Shown here: positions 52,903-64,000 of the stretch, piece by piece
Position numbering within the stretch: the stretch's first letter is position 1
Layout of the letters: each line of letters starts with the position of its first letter
Assembly: GCA_023853785.1 (NCBI GenBank)
Contig: JAJIRX010000721.1
Span: forward strand, 248,001 to 312,000
Reading direction: 5' to 3'
DNA length: 64,000 nucleotides
From: Psilocybe azurescens
Taxonomy: Eukaryota > Basidiomycota > Agaricomycetes > Agaricales > Agrocybaceae
The notes under the pieces: model-generated
Databases searched by the model: none
Seen by the model: the letters and a program-made list of their open reading frames with translations, nothing else
What the model was told of the DNA's origin: nothing
Position numbers and translations under genes: made by a program

Positions 52903-55003
52903 ATGGCACCTAGATACAGCCTACGTTCCCATTCCCGTGCCGCAGATCCGGGTGATCAGCGGTCGCAATCTCCTGTCTTTCCGAACCCCGATTCGGACGT
53001 GGCCGACGAACACATCCCCAGGCGCACTTACAGTGACGTCGTGTCGTCGAGACCTCCCGCTCCCTCATACGCAGATGAGCGGGATGCCGTTACCCAGCCT
53101 CCGGCATACCAACGGATGGCATCTAGTGGGAACGGCTCTATTAACGATGACAACAATGGGCAAGACTACATAGTCAATTTAATAAATAAATCCTCTACTT
53201 CTGAAGAGTCTGATGAAGAGAAAAACGGTCCATGGACCACTGTCCAGAGCAAGAGCTCCAAGAGACATGAGGCGGCTACGCGCCGTGAGAATTCTGTTGA
53301 AGAATTAAGAAAGCATGCCAAGAAACGCGCCCATGGGCGCTCTCCGAAATAGATTTGGTTATTCACCAAGCCGAGAAATCCTTAAATAAGGATGAGAAAG
53401 TGCGGATTGACCGCCGAAATAAGAAAGTCCGCCGTGAACGTTCTGTTTCACTTGGCGAAGGAACCTCTAAGAATAAGGGAAAATTTATTGACCCTCGAGA
53501 ATGGGGAAATGCCAACATTCCTGAAGCTGAATTGAGCTCCAGAGCTCAGAAGGATGCCTTCAAAGAGGCCAAGAAACATGCCAAGAAGTTAAATAAAAAT
53601 AAAATCATATCATCTGGACAAGTGAGGCCTATTATTAGCGAGAGCATCTCCACTGCTCCTGGCATTCGGTTTGACCAAATGGCAAACCATTCCCGTTTGA
53701 GAACTAATCCTTTGCCCATTTCGGCAAGGCCTACTGCTCACATTAATCCCAAGTCATTCCTAGCCAGTGCGCTTAAGAGTGTTACCCCTTCTAAGAAGAA
53801 AAATAAGAATTATAAAAAGGCACCTACTACTAGTTCTTCGAGCTCTCCCAGCTCTAGTTCTTCGTCAGATTCCTCTTCTGAGTCCAATGACTTCAGTAGC
53901 AACTTGTCATCTGATGACTCATCCAGTGAGTCGTCCGAAGATCTTCCCAGAAAGTCCGATAAGCGAAAGCGGCATCGGAAACACCACAAATCCAAGCCAT
54001 CTGGCGGAAAGGCATTCAAGCCGAGCACGTATGATGGCCGCGCCGATCCGCGCGCCTATCATCGGTTTGTTAAAGAAAGTAATGCTTACCTTGAGGATAG
54101 TGGATTTAAGAAAAAGCGGAGGATCCTTGCATTATCCTATTTTTTGGAAGACAAAGCATATGATTATTATCTACAAAAGGCTGCCATCAATGAAGAGACC
54201 ATGCCTATGACTACATTCTATGAGGGGTTATTCAATTACTGTTTTCCTATAGATTATAAGCAGAATATCCGTAGGAAATTTGAAAAAGCAACTCAAGGAA
54301 ATCGCAAGGTTAGCGAATACATACATTACCTTGAAGAGCAATATAATTTGCTTGGGTCATTAACCGAGAGCGACCTTGTGAACCGGTTCTGGAACGGAGC
54401 AGCTGATTATCTTCAGCGCGGATTATGGCGCAACGGTCTCCATCCGGACTCATCTACATGGGATCAAGTCGTTAGTCAAGCCGAAATCATTGAGATTTCG
54501 GAAAATGTGGGTCAATATAATAGAGGCCCCTGGCACTCAACCTCGCATAATCGTGAAACACGCTCACAGGATAAGCGCCGGGATTACTTTGGATCTCAGC
54601 ACAAAGATAAAACTGCCTCCGACAAGCAGGACAGTAGTTATACAATGAATACTTCATATGAAGACAAGAATAAAAAATCTAATAACGAAGAATCTCGTTC
54701 CAGGTCCCATACATACATTCAGAAAATTGAATTAAAAACAAACAGCCTGAAGAGGATGATGCAGATAGAATAGCAACTGGGAGATGCTTCCGTTGCAATG
54801 AACCCGGTCATCTTTCTCGCAACTGCCCTCAAGGAAGCTCTGTAAAATATAGCGGTAGTAAACCACCTGGGATATCCGCATACAATTTACAACCTACTAT
54901 GGAGAACGATGCGAGCACAGACTCTTCCGATGAGTTTATCGAAGTTCTAGATAGTATGCCGTTAGGCGCCATTCATTTTGAGTATCCATTGTTGGACCAC
55001 TGA
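52903..55003 (+). CDS. Retrotransposon gag polyprotein with zinc knuckle
   Basis: Capsid-type protein of the LTR element. It starts at 52903 (MAPRYSLRSHSRAADPGDQR). A charged N-terminal part and a poly-Ser/Asp/Glu tract (about 53830-53950) lead to a basic patch (KRKRHRKHHKSKPSGGKAFK). The gag capsid domain follows at about 54010-54520 (STYDGRADPRAYHRFVKESN; LALSYFLEDKAYDYYLQKAA; YEGLFNYCFPIDYKQNIRRK). A CCHC zinc knuckle, CFRCNEPGHLSRNC, lies near 54790-54831, and the frame ends in HFEYPLLDH with TGA at 55001-55003. Two one-base frame breaks, at A-runs 53348-53350 (after HGRSPK) and 54734-54738 (after IELK), are needed to read it as one protein. Both lie at homopolymers and may be sequence errors. 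No pol frame follows. Confidence 0.85.
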
Positions 55004-56154
55004 TTCTAACTGTCTCGTATTGTACTCCAAACGGAGGGCGAGAATATTCAGTAATGTACTCGCTGCTTCGTATTACAATTTCCTCTTTATTTTATTAGTT
55101 TGAACCCTTTCGTAGTACCTCCCCGCATCGATGCTTCCATTCATCCATTAACTCATACTTAACATTTATTCTTCTACCTTCTATCTCCACAGACACGAAC
55201 TTTAGTGTAGACTTTTATTCAGCAAAGTCATCATGCCATATTCCACTCTTTCATTTTGAACTTTTCATTCTGTCCACTTGCTCTCTCTCTATCGCTTTAT
55301 TTCCCTATCGCTATTGATATCTCTCCTTTCCTTTATTTTCAGGAACCCCGTCGCTCTTTTCAGTCCTGTTTACTTTTATGTCATTCCTTTAACCCCTGCC
55401 AATATTTCTCGTCGTCTTACATCTCCGGCGCCATGGTCCATCATCGCTCCGTCCATAGTCAACGCCTCCATTGTCGTCCTTCCAGTCCCTCCACACCCGA
55501 TGCCGTCGTCGTCGTTCCTTTTACCATCATCAGCAACATCTCTTTCGGCCTTCTTCCCGCACTCTCAACCACGCTTCCGCTACCTATGTCTATGCCTGCC
55601 ATCGTATCCTGTTCATAATATTTTCGGTATCGGTCAAATCAAACCTCGCACCTCGCGCTCGAGCTCTTATTAATGCACATTACCACCACCATTTGCGCAT
55701 ATGGCCGCAAATTCCCTCATCAAAAACATATTCATCAAACATTACTACTTCTTGCCGACCTCGGTACTCTATCTCTCATACACCACGCCGCACACTTCTT
55801 TCCTACATCATCACAACACTTGGATATCACTTTCACAAGCATTCTCATTCGGCGAATCGTCCACACTGTCCCGGTGGACACGGGAAATTCTTCTTTTAAA
55901 CGCACCCTTTATTACTCGCTAGACGCGAGATATTCTCGCGAATGCACTCATTTGCGCAAGACGAGCATCAAACCTTTCAAACATTCCAAAACGGCAAATA
56001 TACTCGGCCCTCTTAAAAACATCTATTTCAACTCGGACATCGAAATGGCTTATAATTCTAAGGCAGGACCTTCTCATCCACATCTCGACATTCATTTGGC
56101 GACATTCCTTCGATCTAACGTTTGGGCATTATTCTATAATACCCGGAGGGCGTA
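55004..56154 (+). other. Noncoding part of the LTR element
   Basis: Pyrimidine-rich on the plus strand. The open frames 55256-55618, 55471-55899 and 55673-56287 overlap, lack Asp/Glu-rich globular patterns and show no pol, protease or env-like motif. The last one runs into the right LTR. It could hold packaging or reverse-transcription signals. Confidence 0.6.
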
Positions 56155-56522
56155 TGTGACGATCCGGTATTCTCCTTACTCTTTGATTATCTATAGTTTT
56201 ATCTTATCTTCATATTTCGACTACATTCCATTCCGTCGACTGATATACGACTTCGTCCCTTTTTCTTCCTTTATCCGTTATCCCTGAAACACTCCCTTAG
56301 ATACCTTATTCATTCTCCTTAGCCACAAACCCTTTTACTTAGTTCTAGACCTCTTCCTTACAGTATAAATACAGGCTGTAGTAGATACCAATTTCCCCCA
56401 GTGAACAACTAGCTCTTATACCTGTCTATACCAAGGCTTAAGCTTCACTACATCTACCTCTATCCGTGTGTCAGAACGAAACTATCGCCGCTCTTGCAGT
56501 CACGATAGTAACTTCTGTCACA
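56155..56522 (+). repeat. Right LTR, 368 bp
   Basis: Appears identical to the left LTR when read side by side, including the TATA box (56364-56371). Confidence 0.93.
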
Positions 56523-56527
56523 GTGAG
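56523..56527. repeat. Right copy of 5-bp target site duplication
   Basis: GTGAG, matching 52355-52359. Confidence 0.9.
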
Positions 56528-57185
56528 CAACCACAGGCAACAGAAGGAATGTCAGCACAGAGCTCCCCGCAGGCCGTGGGGGCAAAACAGGAAGAGAAGT
56601 GATGGTCGATGGTTCACGCTGAGGCCTATTTGAATTTCGCTTTTGTAAGCATCTATATCAATGCAAATTTTTCTGAACCAAAAGAGTGCGCCATCGAGAC
56701 AGTATCACCTGCTCAATTTATTGCTATCTAGGAAATTACCAACTACACTGTGTTGTCTTTCATGCCATGCTGCACAGACATTGTACAGCTTCCAGGCGGC
56801 TCCAAATGTCATACTCGTGCATCATTAAGTATGTAAATCCTATCCTCCCCACTCCAACTCCAACGCCCAGGAAACACGTGCATTCGTGTATACGTGTGGT
56901 TCTTCGTGATTATCACCATGCAGTAGCCAGACTGCTTATCCGGGGATTACGTTACATGCATTGTCGTGATGAGGGCACAGAAACCTGTCTGAGGGATTTA
57001 TGTAGGGGTATAAGCGTACCCAACGCCTTTGCATCTCTGCTTGTAATTGGAGCTCTAGGGATAAGATGAAGCTCCATCACGGTGATGTCTGAATAAGCAC
57101 ACCCAGTGAGTTTGGCTGAGTCGTGTTGAATCACGACAAAGATAATTCCCCGGCATCCTAGATCGATACGAGCATTGTTTCAAGA
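56528..57185. other. Tail of the interrupted gene and intergenic sequence
   Basis: The first 75 bases continue the coding frame of the Cys-rich gene cut by the retrotransposon. After that, up to the stop of the transcription factor gene, only an unsupported open frame (56686-57069) is present. Confidence 0.5.
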
Positions 57186-60100
57186 TCAATGTGACGGCTC
57201 CTGGTATTGGGTAGGCTCTCGCAAAACGTCATAGTCCATGAAGGACGCCCAACGGTCATCCAACATAACTTCATCGCTTGGATTCGGTCCGCGCGCACGA
57301 TAAGATTGACTGCTCGTGTTGATGCCCGGCAACGTTTCCATATGCTGGTCATGCCCGCCTGGAGTAGAAGCAGTATTGGCGTATGATCTGTGCAGGCCAT
57401 ACGAAGGTACCTCGTGAAACATACCGTTCCATCCTCCCGACAAATCCGCAAATGTTTGGTATTGAGGACTCCCCATTGAGGGTACTGTCGGTGGCATTCT
57501 TTGCGTGGGTACTTGTCGAGACGATGAGGCATGCCGTGAAGGCATTGGCGGAAGCGATGAATTGGGCCGTGAATTAGCCGAATAAGTTAACGGCGCGATG
57601 GAGATAGGTTTAGACGCCAATGGCTGTGCTACTAGCATTGTTGGTGATATTGACTGCTCCTGCCGCGGCTTTGGCGTGTAAAGCTGTCGGTCTGGCGATG
57701 CAGGAGTAGCTGAGTGTCTATTTGAATGGAGGTCCCGATCTGGAGTCGTGTCATTGGACGCTGTATGTCTCGGATCAGGATACACGTCCTGTTCGCGTTG
57801 TTGGATGACATTCGTCTGTCCTCCAAAAACAACAGTTCGTCGATATCCTGACCTCTCGATGGTGCAGGTCTTCCCTTTTCGTAGTAATATTTGTGAGCTT
57901 GACGAGCCTTCTGTAGCATGACCTGCAAAATGGGCTATGACATGGATGATTATTTTTGCACGGACGCTGAAAGGCGAGCAAAATGTTTTACCACGGCTCT
58001 TGCTGCGCGACTGCTCGTCTCTGCGGCGCTCGTAAAAATTTTAGATATGGATTCAAATTGCTCCAGAGGAGGAGGTTTGAGGTTAAGATGCGATCCTCTA
58101 ATGGCTAGGGTTCCCACGATGACCTAAAACATTTTTAGACCTTGGGATGCAGAATCTGGACCCCATACTCACGGCTGCAGAAAAGGTGAAAGACCATATC
58201 CGCCAAATACGAGCGCACAGTAGTGGTTTCTTCATAAATTGCGATCGAGTGTCTTCGAGTACGGTACAAGCGCTTGAATACGCCGCGTGCACCGACTGGC
58301 TATACTGGCTGTTTAGAGGGTTGTCGGGATTTTCGGTCATGGCCTGAGCAAAGTATGAGCGGTGCAAAAATAAGAGCACTTGAAATAGCAATTGGTAACA
58401 AGCGCAGTAGTCGTAAATTTAACGAATGTAAAATAGCCATTGATTGCCCACGTACTGAGTTCTTGATAGTGTGATCTCACAAATGTTTGCATGGAAATGG
58501 CGGTTCGGTCAGTGTGGGTTTGGAGAGAATCTGCCTTGGGGAGTGAGAAATCGCGTATCTTGCGATCGAGTTCCATGACAGCATCGTAGGATGGTGGTTT
58601 AACGGCCAACGCGAGGCGTACAAGCGGCACTAGGCACTCAGAGGACGCTCTGAAGCCCCAAATTCCGACTATCAAAGAAGTAAAACGGTCAGTTTTTCTT
58701 GACTGACGAAGCCACACAATGGACTTACAGCCCAGCGGAACTTCGCCTTCCTGGAATAATGCTTCGTCCTCTGCTGTGGGTATATGACAATCGATGTAAG
58801 ACATCAGTAAACTGGGAGGTCTCCCGGTGACAAGGCTCTGGTAATGACAATTAATTAGTATCAGCCTCGCGACACCACAAGAGTACATATGTAAAGGGCT
58901 ATTGGTATCGGTAGTAACCATGCATCGAATAGGCGAGCGCAGACCAAACTGAACCGTAGAAGAGACGCACCTGCCAAAGAACACCCGCCATCAAGTTCCA
59001 GAAATAGACGCGCCGGTCATATGCTTCTCTGCCTTCAAATCCCCACAACGATGGATCAATATCTAGGTGAGAGTTTTCTAAGTTAGCCGTATACGATTTT
59101 TGCATTTAGCTTGAGAAATTCCAACTCACGGAAGCCAATCTAGGACAAAACAAGTAATCGATATATGATCCCGTCAAATGGGTAAGTGGTGCGCGGCAAG
59201 GCTTACCCTTAGAGCCACCTGCCCGGCCAAATCGAGAAGCACATACGACTGTTCGAGGTTGCTTTCCTTCCCACTCATGCCATTGTATACACTCATGAGA
59301 TGAAGAACCTTCTCGACAAATCAGCCAAGAGAGAAGCGGGGATAGATAAGTAACTCCACACACCTTGATTGTGACAACGGACGGGGCACCCAAAACAGAC
59401 TGGAGGGCTAATGTTGCTCTGCAAAGGCGATAATAATGTTGTGCTTCGATATTGTAGGGTGTTAAGTTAAGATCGACCAATGAGCCAATGCCTAGAACAA
59501 TAAGGAGCAAAGCAAGATCATGGGGACCATATGGGACGGGGTTTGCTTGTAAATGACAGGAATAAGCTCATTTACCAATTTATGACGAGATACGATGTGA
59601 AACATCCATGATAAATGCTCGAGAAACGTGTCGCATAGTGTAATGGCTACATCCATTGGAGGAAGGAACGATTCTATCATAGTCTGAACTGAGGAGGCAA
59701 TCACGTTGGGGGCGTAAATGGAAAGGATTGATAACAACGATTGATTTCAGGCGAGAGGTAATTGGGATCCAGATCGTGATGGAGAGGCCCAATTTTGGGG
59801 GTCAGAGGAGCGTCGGTGCCTTCGTCTGAGGACTGCAACTAAAATGAGAACTCGAAAAATCAATTTAGAACGGACACGAACTATCAGAAGACTCTAGAAA
59901 ATGTATCCGACAATTAGTAGGCGAAACAGAGAAGCACAAAGAGATACGTACTTCTGACCCCCCCGATGGACCAAAAAGCGGGAGCCACCTTGACTGTCCA
60001 TCCAAAGGGTTCCTAATGACTGGGATGGCGAAAGGGGTGTTGTCGGAGGTTCCTCATTTACAGCCCTCAATTTTGGGCCCTCATCTTCCTCGAGCTCTAT

Positions 60101-60490
60101 TTGAGAGCTAAGTAAGGGGTGAAGTTGATCCGATTCAGAGCCATGAGCAATGGAGAGGGCGTCTTCCAAGGAGCGCATACGGGCTTCCATCTTTCTTAAT
60201 TTATGTCGAAGATGGTCTGTCGCCGCCAACACAAATCTGAAGTTGTATTAATGAATAGAACTTTTGAAGAAATAGTGACCTTTCTTACCGACTTCCTTCT
60301 CCAGGCGGTATAGTTCCTGGGCATTGAAAATTTGAAGAAATCATTGAAAAGAATGTAGATCAAACGTACCATTCGGGCAGAGAGCCCCACATCCTCGTTT
60401 CACACAAGTAGAGCAAGGTACAATTCTATCGCAACGTATCTTCAATCGCCGACATTCTGCACATGCGATCTCGCCTCTAGACTCTTTCAT
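57186..60490 (-). CDS. Zn2Cys6 fungal transcription factor
   Basis: Nuclear DNA-binding regulator. The start is taken at 60490 (MKESRGEIACAECRRLKIRC). The six-Cys cluster is CAEC-x6-C-x5-CSTC-x8-C, ending in GALCPNG. Next come a short exon (TIPPGEGSR) and a coiled-coil dimerisation segment (FVLAATDHLRHKLRKMEARM RSLEDALS). The middle homology region of the fungal_trans type follows (SLLSILSIYAPNVIASSVQT; DTFLEHLSWMFHIVSRHKLV; VLGIGSLVDLNLTPYNIEAQ; GRPPSLLMSYIDCHIP), then a long helical part (FESISKIFTSAAETSSRAAR). The tail is Pro/Ser/Gln-rich and ends in LREPTQYQEPSH. A basic Ser-rich upstream exon (about 60540-60680) may add an N-terminus. About 900 residues in ten or more exons. The frame between LPP/SPEIN and SLLSILSIYAP changes near 59730, probably an unrecognised splice or a base error. 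The target genes are unknown. Confidence 0.85.
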
Positions 60491-60743
60491 TATACATCTT
60501 TCGTCAGAAGCAAAGATGAATAGCACACCTAATTCTCCTCGTAGCCTTTGTGGATACCCTTATCTTTGAAGCTAGAGCATCATGAGAAGGTTCTGGACTC
60601 CCTGAAGTGGGCGGTTGAAAAGAAGTCTCTGCTTTTGGTTGTGGGGGTAGTATATTTGTTTTGAGTCCATCGGTAACACTGGTTATGTGGAGAGCAGAGG
60701 AGAAAGATGCATATGTCGAAACTTGGGGTAGAAAACAGGGCAA

Positions 60744-61420
60744 GTGGGTTTAAACTGATTCGCGTGTTATTATCAAGAAGAAGCGACGACATATGGCATC
60801 AACAGAGGCAAAGTCGGAGAGACGCCTCGCAGATTCTGTCTCGAAGATCTTTCACAAACCGACACCCACGTGCCGATCACTTTTTCTCTATTCCCTTTCC
60901 TCATAGTGACTAATTGCGACGGTCTCTTATCATCTTCAAGAGCATTTACACCTCTTTGGTGAAAATTTATGCTAATTTTGTCGACCTCTGGAAATCACAT
61001 TTTATTTCCAGAGCATGGTGATTCGTGACAACAAGCATCGGGCCATTAAGATGAAGATATAAACTCCATGTCTATTTGGGAGCAGCTTCTATCGATGCGA
61101 CGGCTACCAACGGCTAACCAACGTCTTTAATGAGCAAACGATGTCACACATTACACTATATTTTTCTTCGACTTGTCCAGACAAGTTGCGTCAAATTCTC
61201 ATTTTGAAGGATATCGTGACCTGGTTAGGAGCAAATATTCGCACAGCATTCTTTCCCCTGCTTTCCCGTCATGCCCTTGATCTTCTGTTAGATATTCTGT
61301 CCTCTGTTGTTCTTGAAATCTACTGCCAAGGATACCGACTATGAACAGGCACGAGCTGGGCATACGCATCATCATCATCCAAAAAGGAGATAGATCATTC
61401 GACAGGCCTGGAAACGAACG
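60744..61420. other. Intergenic region, no supported gene
   Basis: Promoter side of the transcription factor gene. Open frame 61141-61344 has no support. Confidence 0.45.
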
Positions 61421-61686
61421 TACATCAGCAAATCTGGGAAATTCTCATTTAGCATTATTGTTTAGACCTAGCAAGAAATAGCAATATATAGCAATTCAAA
61501 TGTTTATGAGATTGTTACAATATTATGACCTCATAATATATTTGCTTGTATTGTCTTATAATAGCTTAACAATTTTAATCTCTGAGGTTTATAATATTAC
61601 AATGATCTTGTATTGCAATATATTGCTATTTCTTGCTAGGTCCAAATAATAATGCTAAATGAGAATTTCCCAAATTTGCTGATGTA
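61421..61686. mobile_element. MITE with about 75-bp inverted repeats and TA target duplication
   Basis: The left arm begins TACATCAGCAAATCTGGGAA (61421) and the right arm ends with its near-perfect complement at 61686. The arms pair over about 75 bases with only a few mismatches (ATTATTGTTTAGACCTAGC against ATTATTATTTGGACCTAGC), enclosing about 110 AT-rich bases with no coding. The TA at both ends fits a Tc1/mariner-type target duplication around CATCAGC...GCTGATG. It is a non-autonomous foldback element that needs a transposase supplied elsewhere. Confidence 0.85.
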
Positions 61687-63678
61687 ATCTCCTAGAATTT
61701 CCTTTACAACGTGCTGCCATGTGGCATGGAGAAAATTCGTTAACGCCGGGCTGCGGATATCTTCAGTGGATCTGATTGTAGTCGGTTGCTTTCCCGGGCA
61801 GTATCCTTCAAAAAACTACATGATGATACCTAAAAGGTTCAGTAAAGTCACGGAATTATGTCCATGCAGAAATTCATACTTACGGCACCACCATTTGCGC
61901 AATGATAACTCCTTTTCAAAATCGATTAATCATCACCTCCATTATCCGATTGAAAAGGGGGGAACTTGCTAGGCACATGGATCTGACTCTACTACGCTCT
62001 TCAAACCTTCTAACTTGCCGGAAAGGCTGTGGCGCTCTGTGGCGACGAATCATCCCCCATTAAGTAAGGAATGGACAGATTGCGTATTCCAATAGCGCGC
62101 CAGTAAATGCACATCCGTATGCTTCCGTATGACTGCGGCACACTGCCTGTGCACGGGACCGGGCTTGTATTCCGAATATCCAGTAATTCTTAACGAATCG
62201 TTCCAAAGAACAGTGTAGCTTATCCGATTCGAATATCGCACCTTTGCTCCCAGATAGTCCCATGACGAGAGGCTCTGCACCTCAATAAGTATAAAAACAG
62301 TCTGGGTCTCTCGGTCTTTTGACAATCTTTTGGTTTCTTTTAACTTCACTAATGAGTTGATACTAAAATATTAATAACGGGCGTCAAGGCGATTGACTTA
62401 CCTCGACTGTTTACTTAGAAGTAACTACCCATTTTCAACCTATAGCTATCTCAGCAACGCCCAATGCTAGTGTCATCTGATTTGCATTCTATCTAAAGAG
62501 AAGAGCGTTCGTAATCACTGCAGCAGTATCGTCGGCACCGACCGATTTACAACATTCACACAGGCCTGCCGTGAATGTTTCATCCCCAGAACAGGCATTG
62601 CCATTCCCAGGAAGCCTTTAATAGCATGTGAGAGCTGAAGATAAATTCAGCTGATAAGATGTGAGTACCATGTCAGCGCTGACAACACTATCTTGCGATC
62701 AGTCGATCAGAAGTCAATGAATTCTATTTAATTCCATCGGCATAAACATGCTGCGGAAATTTGTCCTTAGAAGCATAAAATTGCGCTGGCCGTCGACCAG
62801 GAGGCTTCCTTATGATTGAAGCTCAGCGTTCAACGTTGAATTCACTAAGATTAGGGTTGTATGGCCCACATAAAGACAAGTACAGAATGGCCCGAGTGGT
62901 GTTAAATATAACCGAGGGGTTGGATCATCGTTCTTGTAAGTTGTGAGCGCTTAAAAGATATATTATCGATAAACTCACGCAGTGCTTAGCTTGGTTTAGG
63001 GACTGAGATCACTAATAAGCCCTCTGGTATACTTTTATAGAATAGCTTGGACACAGCAGAAACATTTAGGTTATCAGTGATCACGCCGTTCATCAATACT
63101 CTCAAGGAGCAAGCCTTGAAGCTTGACGACGCACATTCTTCTGCCTTCAGCGCCTTTCAAGTCATTCAAGTGTCTCTGGCAGAAGTTACGTCGGTACAGG
63201 TTTATTTTTAGAACATACCAGCGCCGCCCTGCCAAATTTATCTCGGGCTACTATATACGCCTAAAAACATAGGTTGAAGAAAGGATTTGACGACATGGAG
63301 ATTATATGTTATGAAATATTCTCTCCTTTCTGATTTGAGTAAACGATGGAAGGTCTGACCTGAGTCCTGAGCCCATGTTATGTTGAACATCCTTTGCGCG
63401 CCGACAGCTGGTCAACAATATATTCAGTGGCGGACATGCGAACGACGTTTTGATCTATCACTGTGGATGGCATATAGACGGCGCTCAATGATATTTTTGA
63501 ATTGTCGATTGACGATCATTGTCACTATTTCTCTCACGTATTGCTCAAATTTCAGGTACAACATCTGCAGGGCAGACTAGTAAAGAGCATAAAAGAAACG
63601 CAGCGCCGAAACTGACGGCAACTCTCGAACCCCCAGTCCTATTTTACATTGCTCCGTACTGTATTCAGAGACTCCACA
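61687..63678. other. Intergenic region, no supported gene
   Basis: Open frames 61721-61972, 62050-62349 and 63380-63580 have no domain or splice context. The last 100 bases are the presumed promoter of the gene starting at 63679. Confidence 0.45.
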
Positions 63679-64000
63679 ATGTCCACAAAGCCTCAAAAAC
63701 CACGACTACCACTCAGGCCCGAAAAACCGCTCAGCCTCAGGCGAAACCAGATATGGGTACGTCTTCGCTACCCCGTATAAGGCGTAAAGTAACACCTGAC
63801 GTACTTTCTTGTATATAGATTTAAGTCCCGAAATGATGAAGAAGAAAGTAATGGAGAAAGTAAACTCTAAAGAGGGCAAGGAAGCTATCAAAAAGGCGAA
63901 AGAATACGAGAAAGATCACCTTAAAGAACAAATGGACGAGGTTAAAGAAAAAATGGAGGATGTGCAGGAGCAATTAGATGAGGTTCAAGAAAATGTCGAA
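63679..64000 (+). CDS. 5' part of a Lys/Glu-rich coiled-coil protein gene (runs off the window)
   Basis: The ATG at 63679 begins MSTKPQK. One base short at the A-run 63695-63699 brings it into the frame TTTTQARKTAQPQAKPDM, which is spliced by a GTACGTC...TATATAG intron (about 63757-63819) to DLSPEMMKKKVMEKVNSKEG. It continues as an uninterrupted charged helix (KEAIKKAKEYEKDHLKEQMD EVKEKMEDVQEQLDEVQENV) to the end of the window. The heptad spacing suggests a coiled coil or an amphipathic lipid-binding helix. The family cannot be named from the N-terminus alone. No signal peptide is seen. Confidence 0.65.

Larger units (their letters stand above)
52360..56522 (+). mobile_element. Gag-only LTR retrotransposon (non-autonomous, Ty3-like gag)
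   Basis: A complete element of 4,163 bp. Two 368-bp LTRs, which appear identical by eye, start TGTGAC and end GTCACA and are flanked by the 5-bp duplication GTGAG. The internal region is 3,427 bp. It holds one gag gene (52903-55003) and about 1.15 kb of apparently noncoding sequence. No protease, reverse transcriptase, RNase H, integrase or chromodomain was seen in any frame. No TGG-type primer binding site follows the left LTR (it reads TATTTTTGACAG). A short purine run (GGAGGG, 56145-56150) lies just before the right LTR. The layout matches TR-GAG or LARD-like non-autonomous elements that rely on a full relative elsewhere. Identical LTRs and an intact duplication mean a recent insertion. 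Confidence 0.92.

Noticed and set aside
55673..56287. 204-codon open frame in the LTR element, considered as a pol or chromodomain remnant
   Set aside because: No catalytic or fold motif of any pol domain is present, and it runs into the right LTR.
56686..57069. 127-codon open frame
   Set aside because: Cys/His-rich appearance is not arranged as a known motif; no splice or promoter support.

Overview
The window looks like nuclear DNA of a basidiomycete fungus, most likely an Agaricomycete. The genes carry many short GT-AG introns of about 45-80 bases. Closest-looking families are the basidiomycete type of Zn2Cys6 regulator (the AECRRLKIRCD pattern), the agaricomycete F-box family, cohesin Scc3, MCM4 and RBX1. 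No rRNA, convincing tRNA, CRISPR array or bacterial operon was seen. All exon calls were read by eye, so splice borders are approximate.

Layout. 1-1640: no gene, imperfect repeats with a Gly-rich open frame. 1644-3558 (-): threonine synthase. 5962-8592 (-): Ser-rich coiled-coil protein of unknown role. 8.6-15.5 kb: gene-poor. 15558-20618 (+): large Ser/Pro-rich protein with a coiled-coil end, with its frame broken many times. 20909-25748 (-): cohesin subunit Scc3/STAG. 26214-27325 (+): PPM/PP2C phosphatase. 29505-31039 (+): unknown multi-exon gene. 33559-36740 (-): F-box/WD40 protein. 38259-40056 (-): F-box-like protein. 40561-41453 (-): multi-pass membrane protein. 41932-45246 (+): MCM4 helicase. 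45444-46712 (-): D-2-hydroxyacid dehydrogenase of the D-lactate dehydrogenase type. 47148-48405 (-): secreted App1-like (DUF2183) protein. 49847-50509 (-): RBX1 RING subunit. 51208-51573: small inverted-repeat element. 51955-52401 (+): small Cys-rich gene cut by an LTR retrotransposon at 52360-56522. 57186-60490 (-): Zn2Cys6 transcription factor. 61421-61686: MITE with long inverted repeats. 63679-64000 (+): start of a Lys/Glu-rich coiled-coil gene.

The genes do not form one pathway. Three cell-cycle or ubiquitin parts lie fairly near each other (F-box/WD40, RBX1, MCM4) and Scc3 is further upstream, but I see no sign that this is more than housekeeping neighbours.

The most useful observations are these. 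(1) A young LTR retrotransposon has two 368-bp LTRs that look identical, a 5-bp target duplication, a gag gene with a zinc knuckle and no pol at all. It sits inside the coding sequence of a small Cys-rich gene. (2) Two MITE-like elements are present. (3) Single-base frame breaks recur at short homopolymers across many genes, including essential ones (cohesin, MCM4). This points to indel errors in the sequence rather than true pseudogenes, and gene models from this window need that correction.
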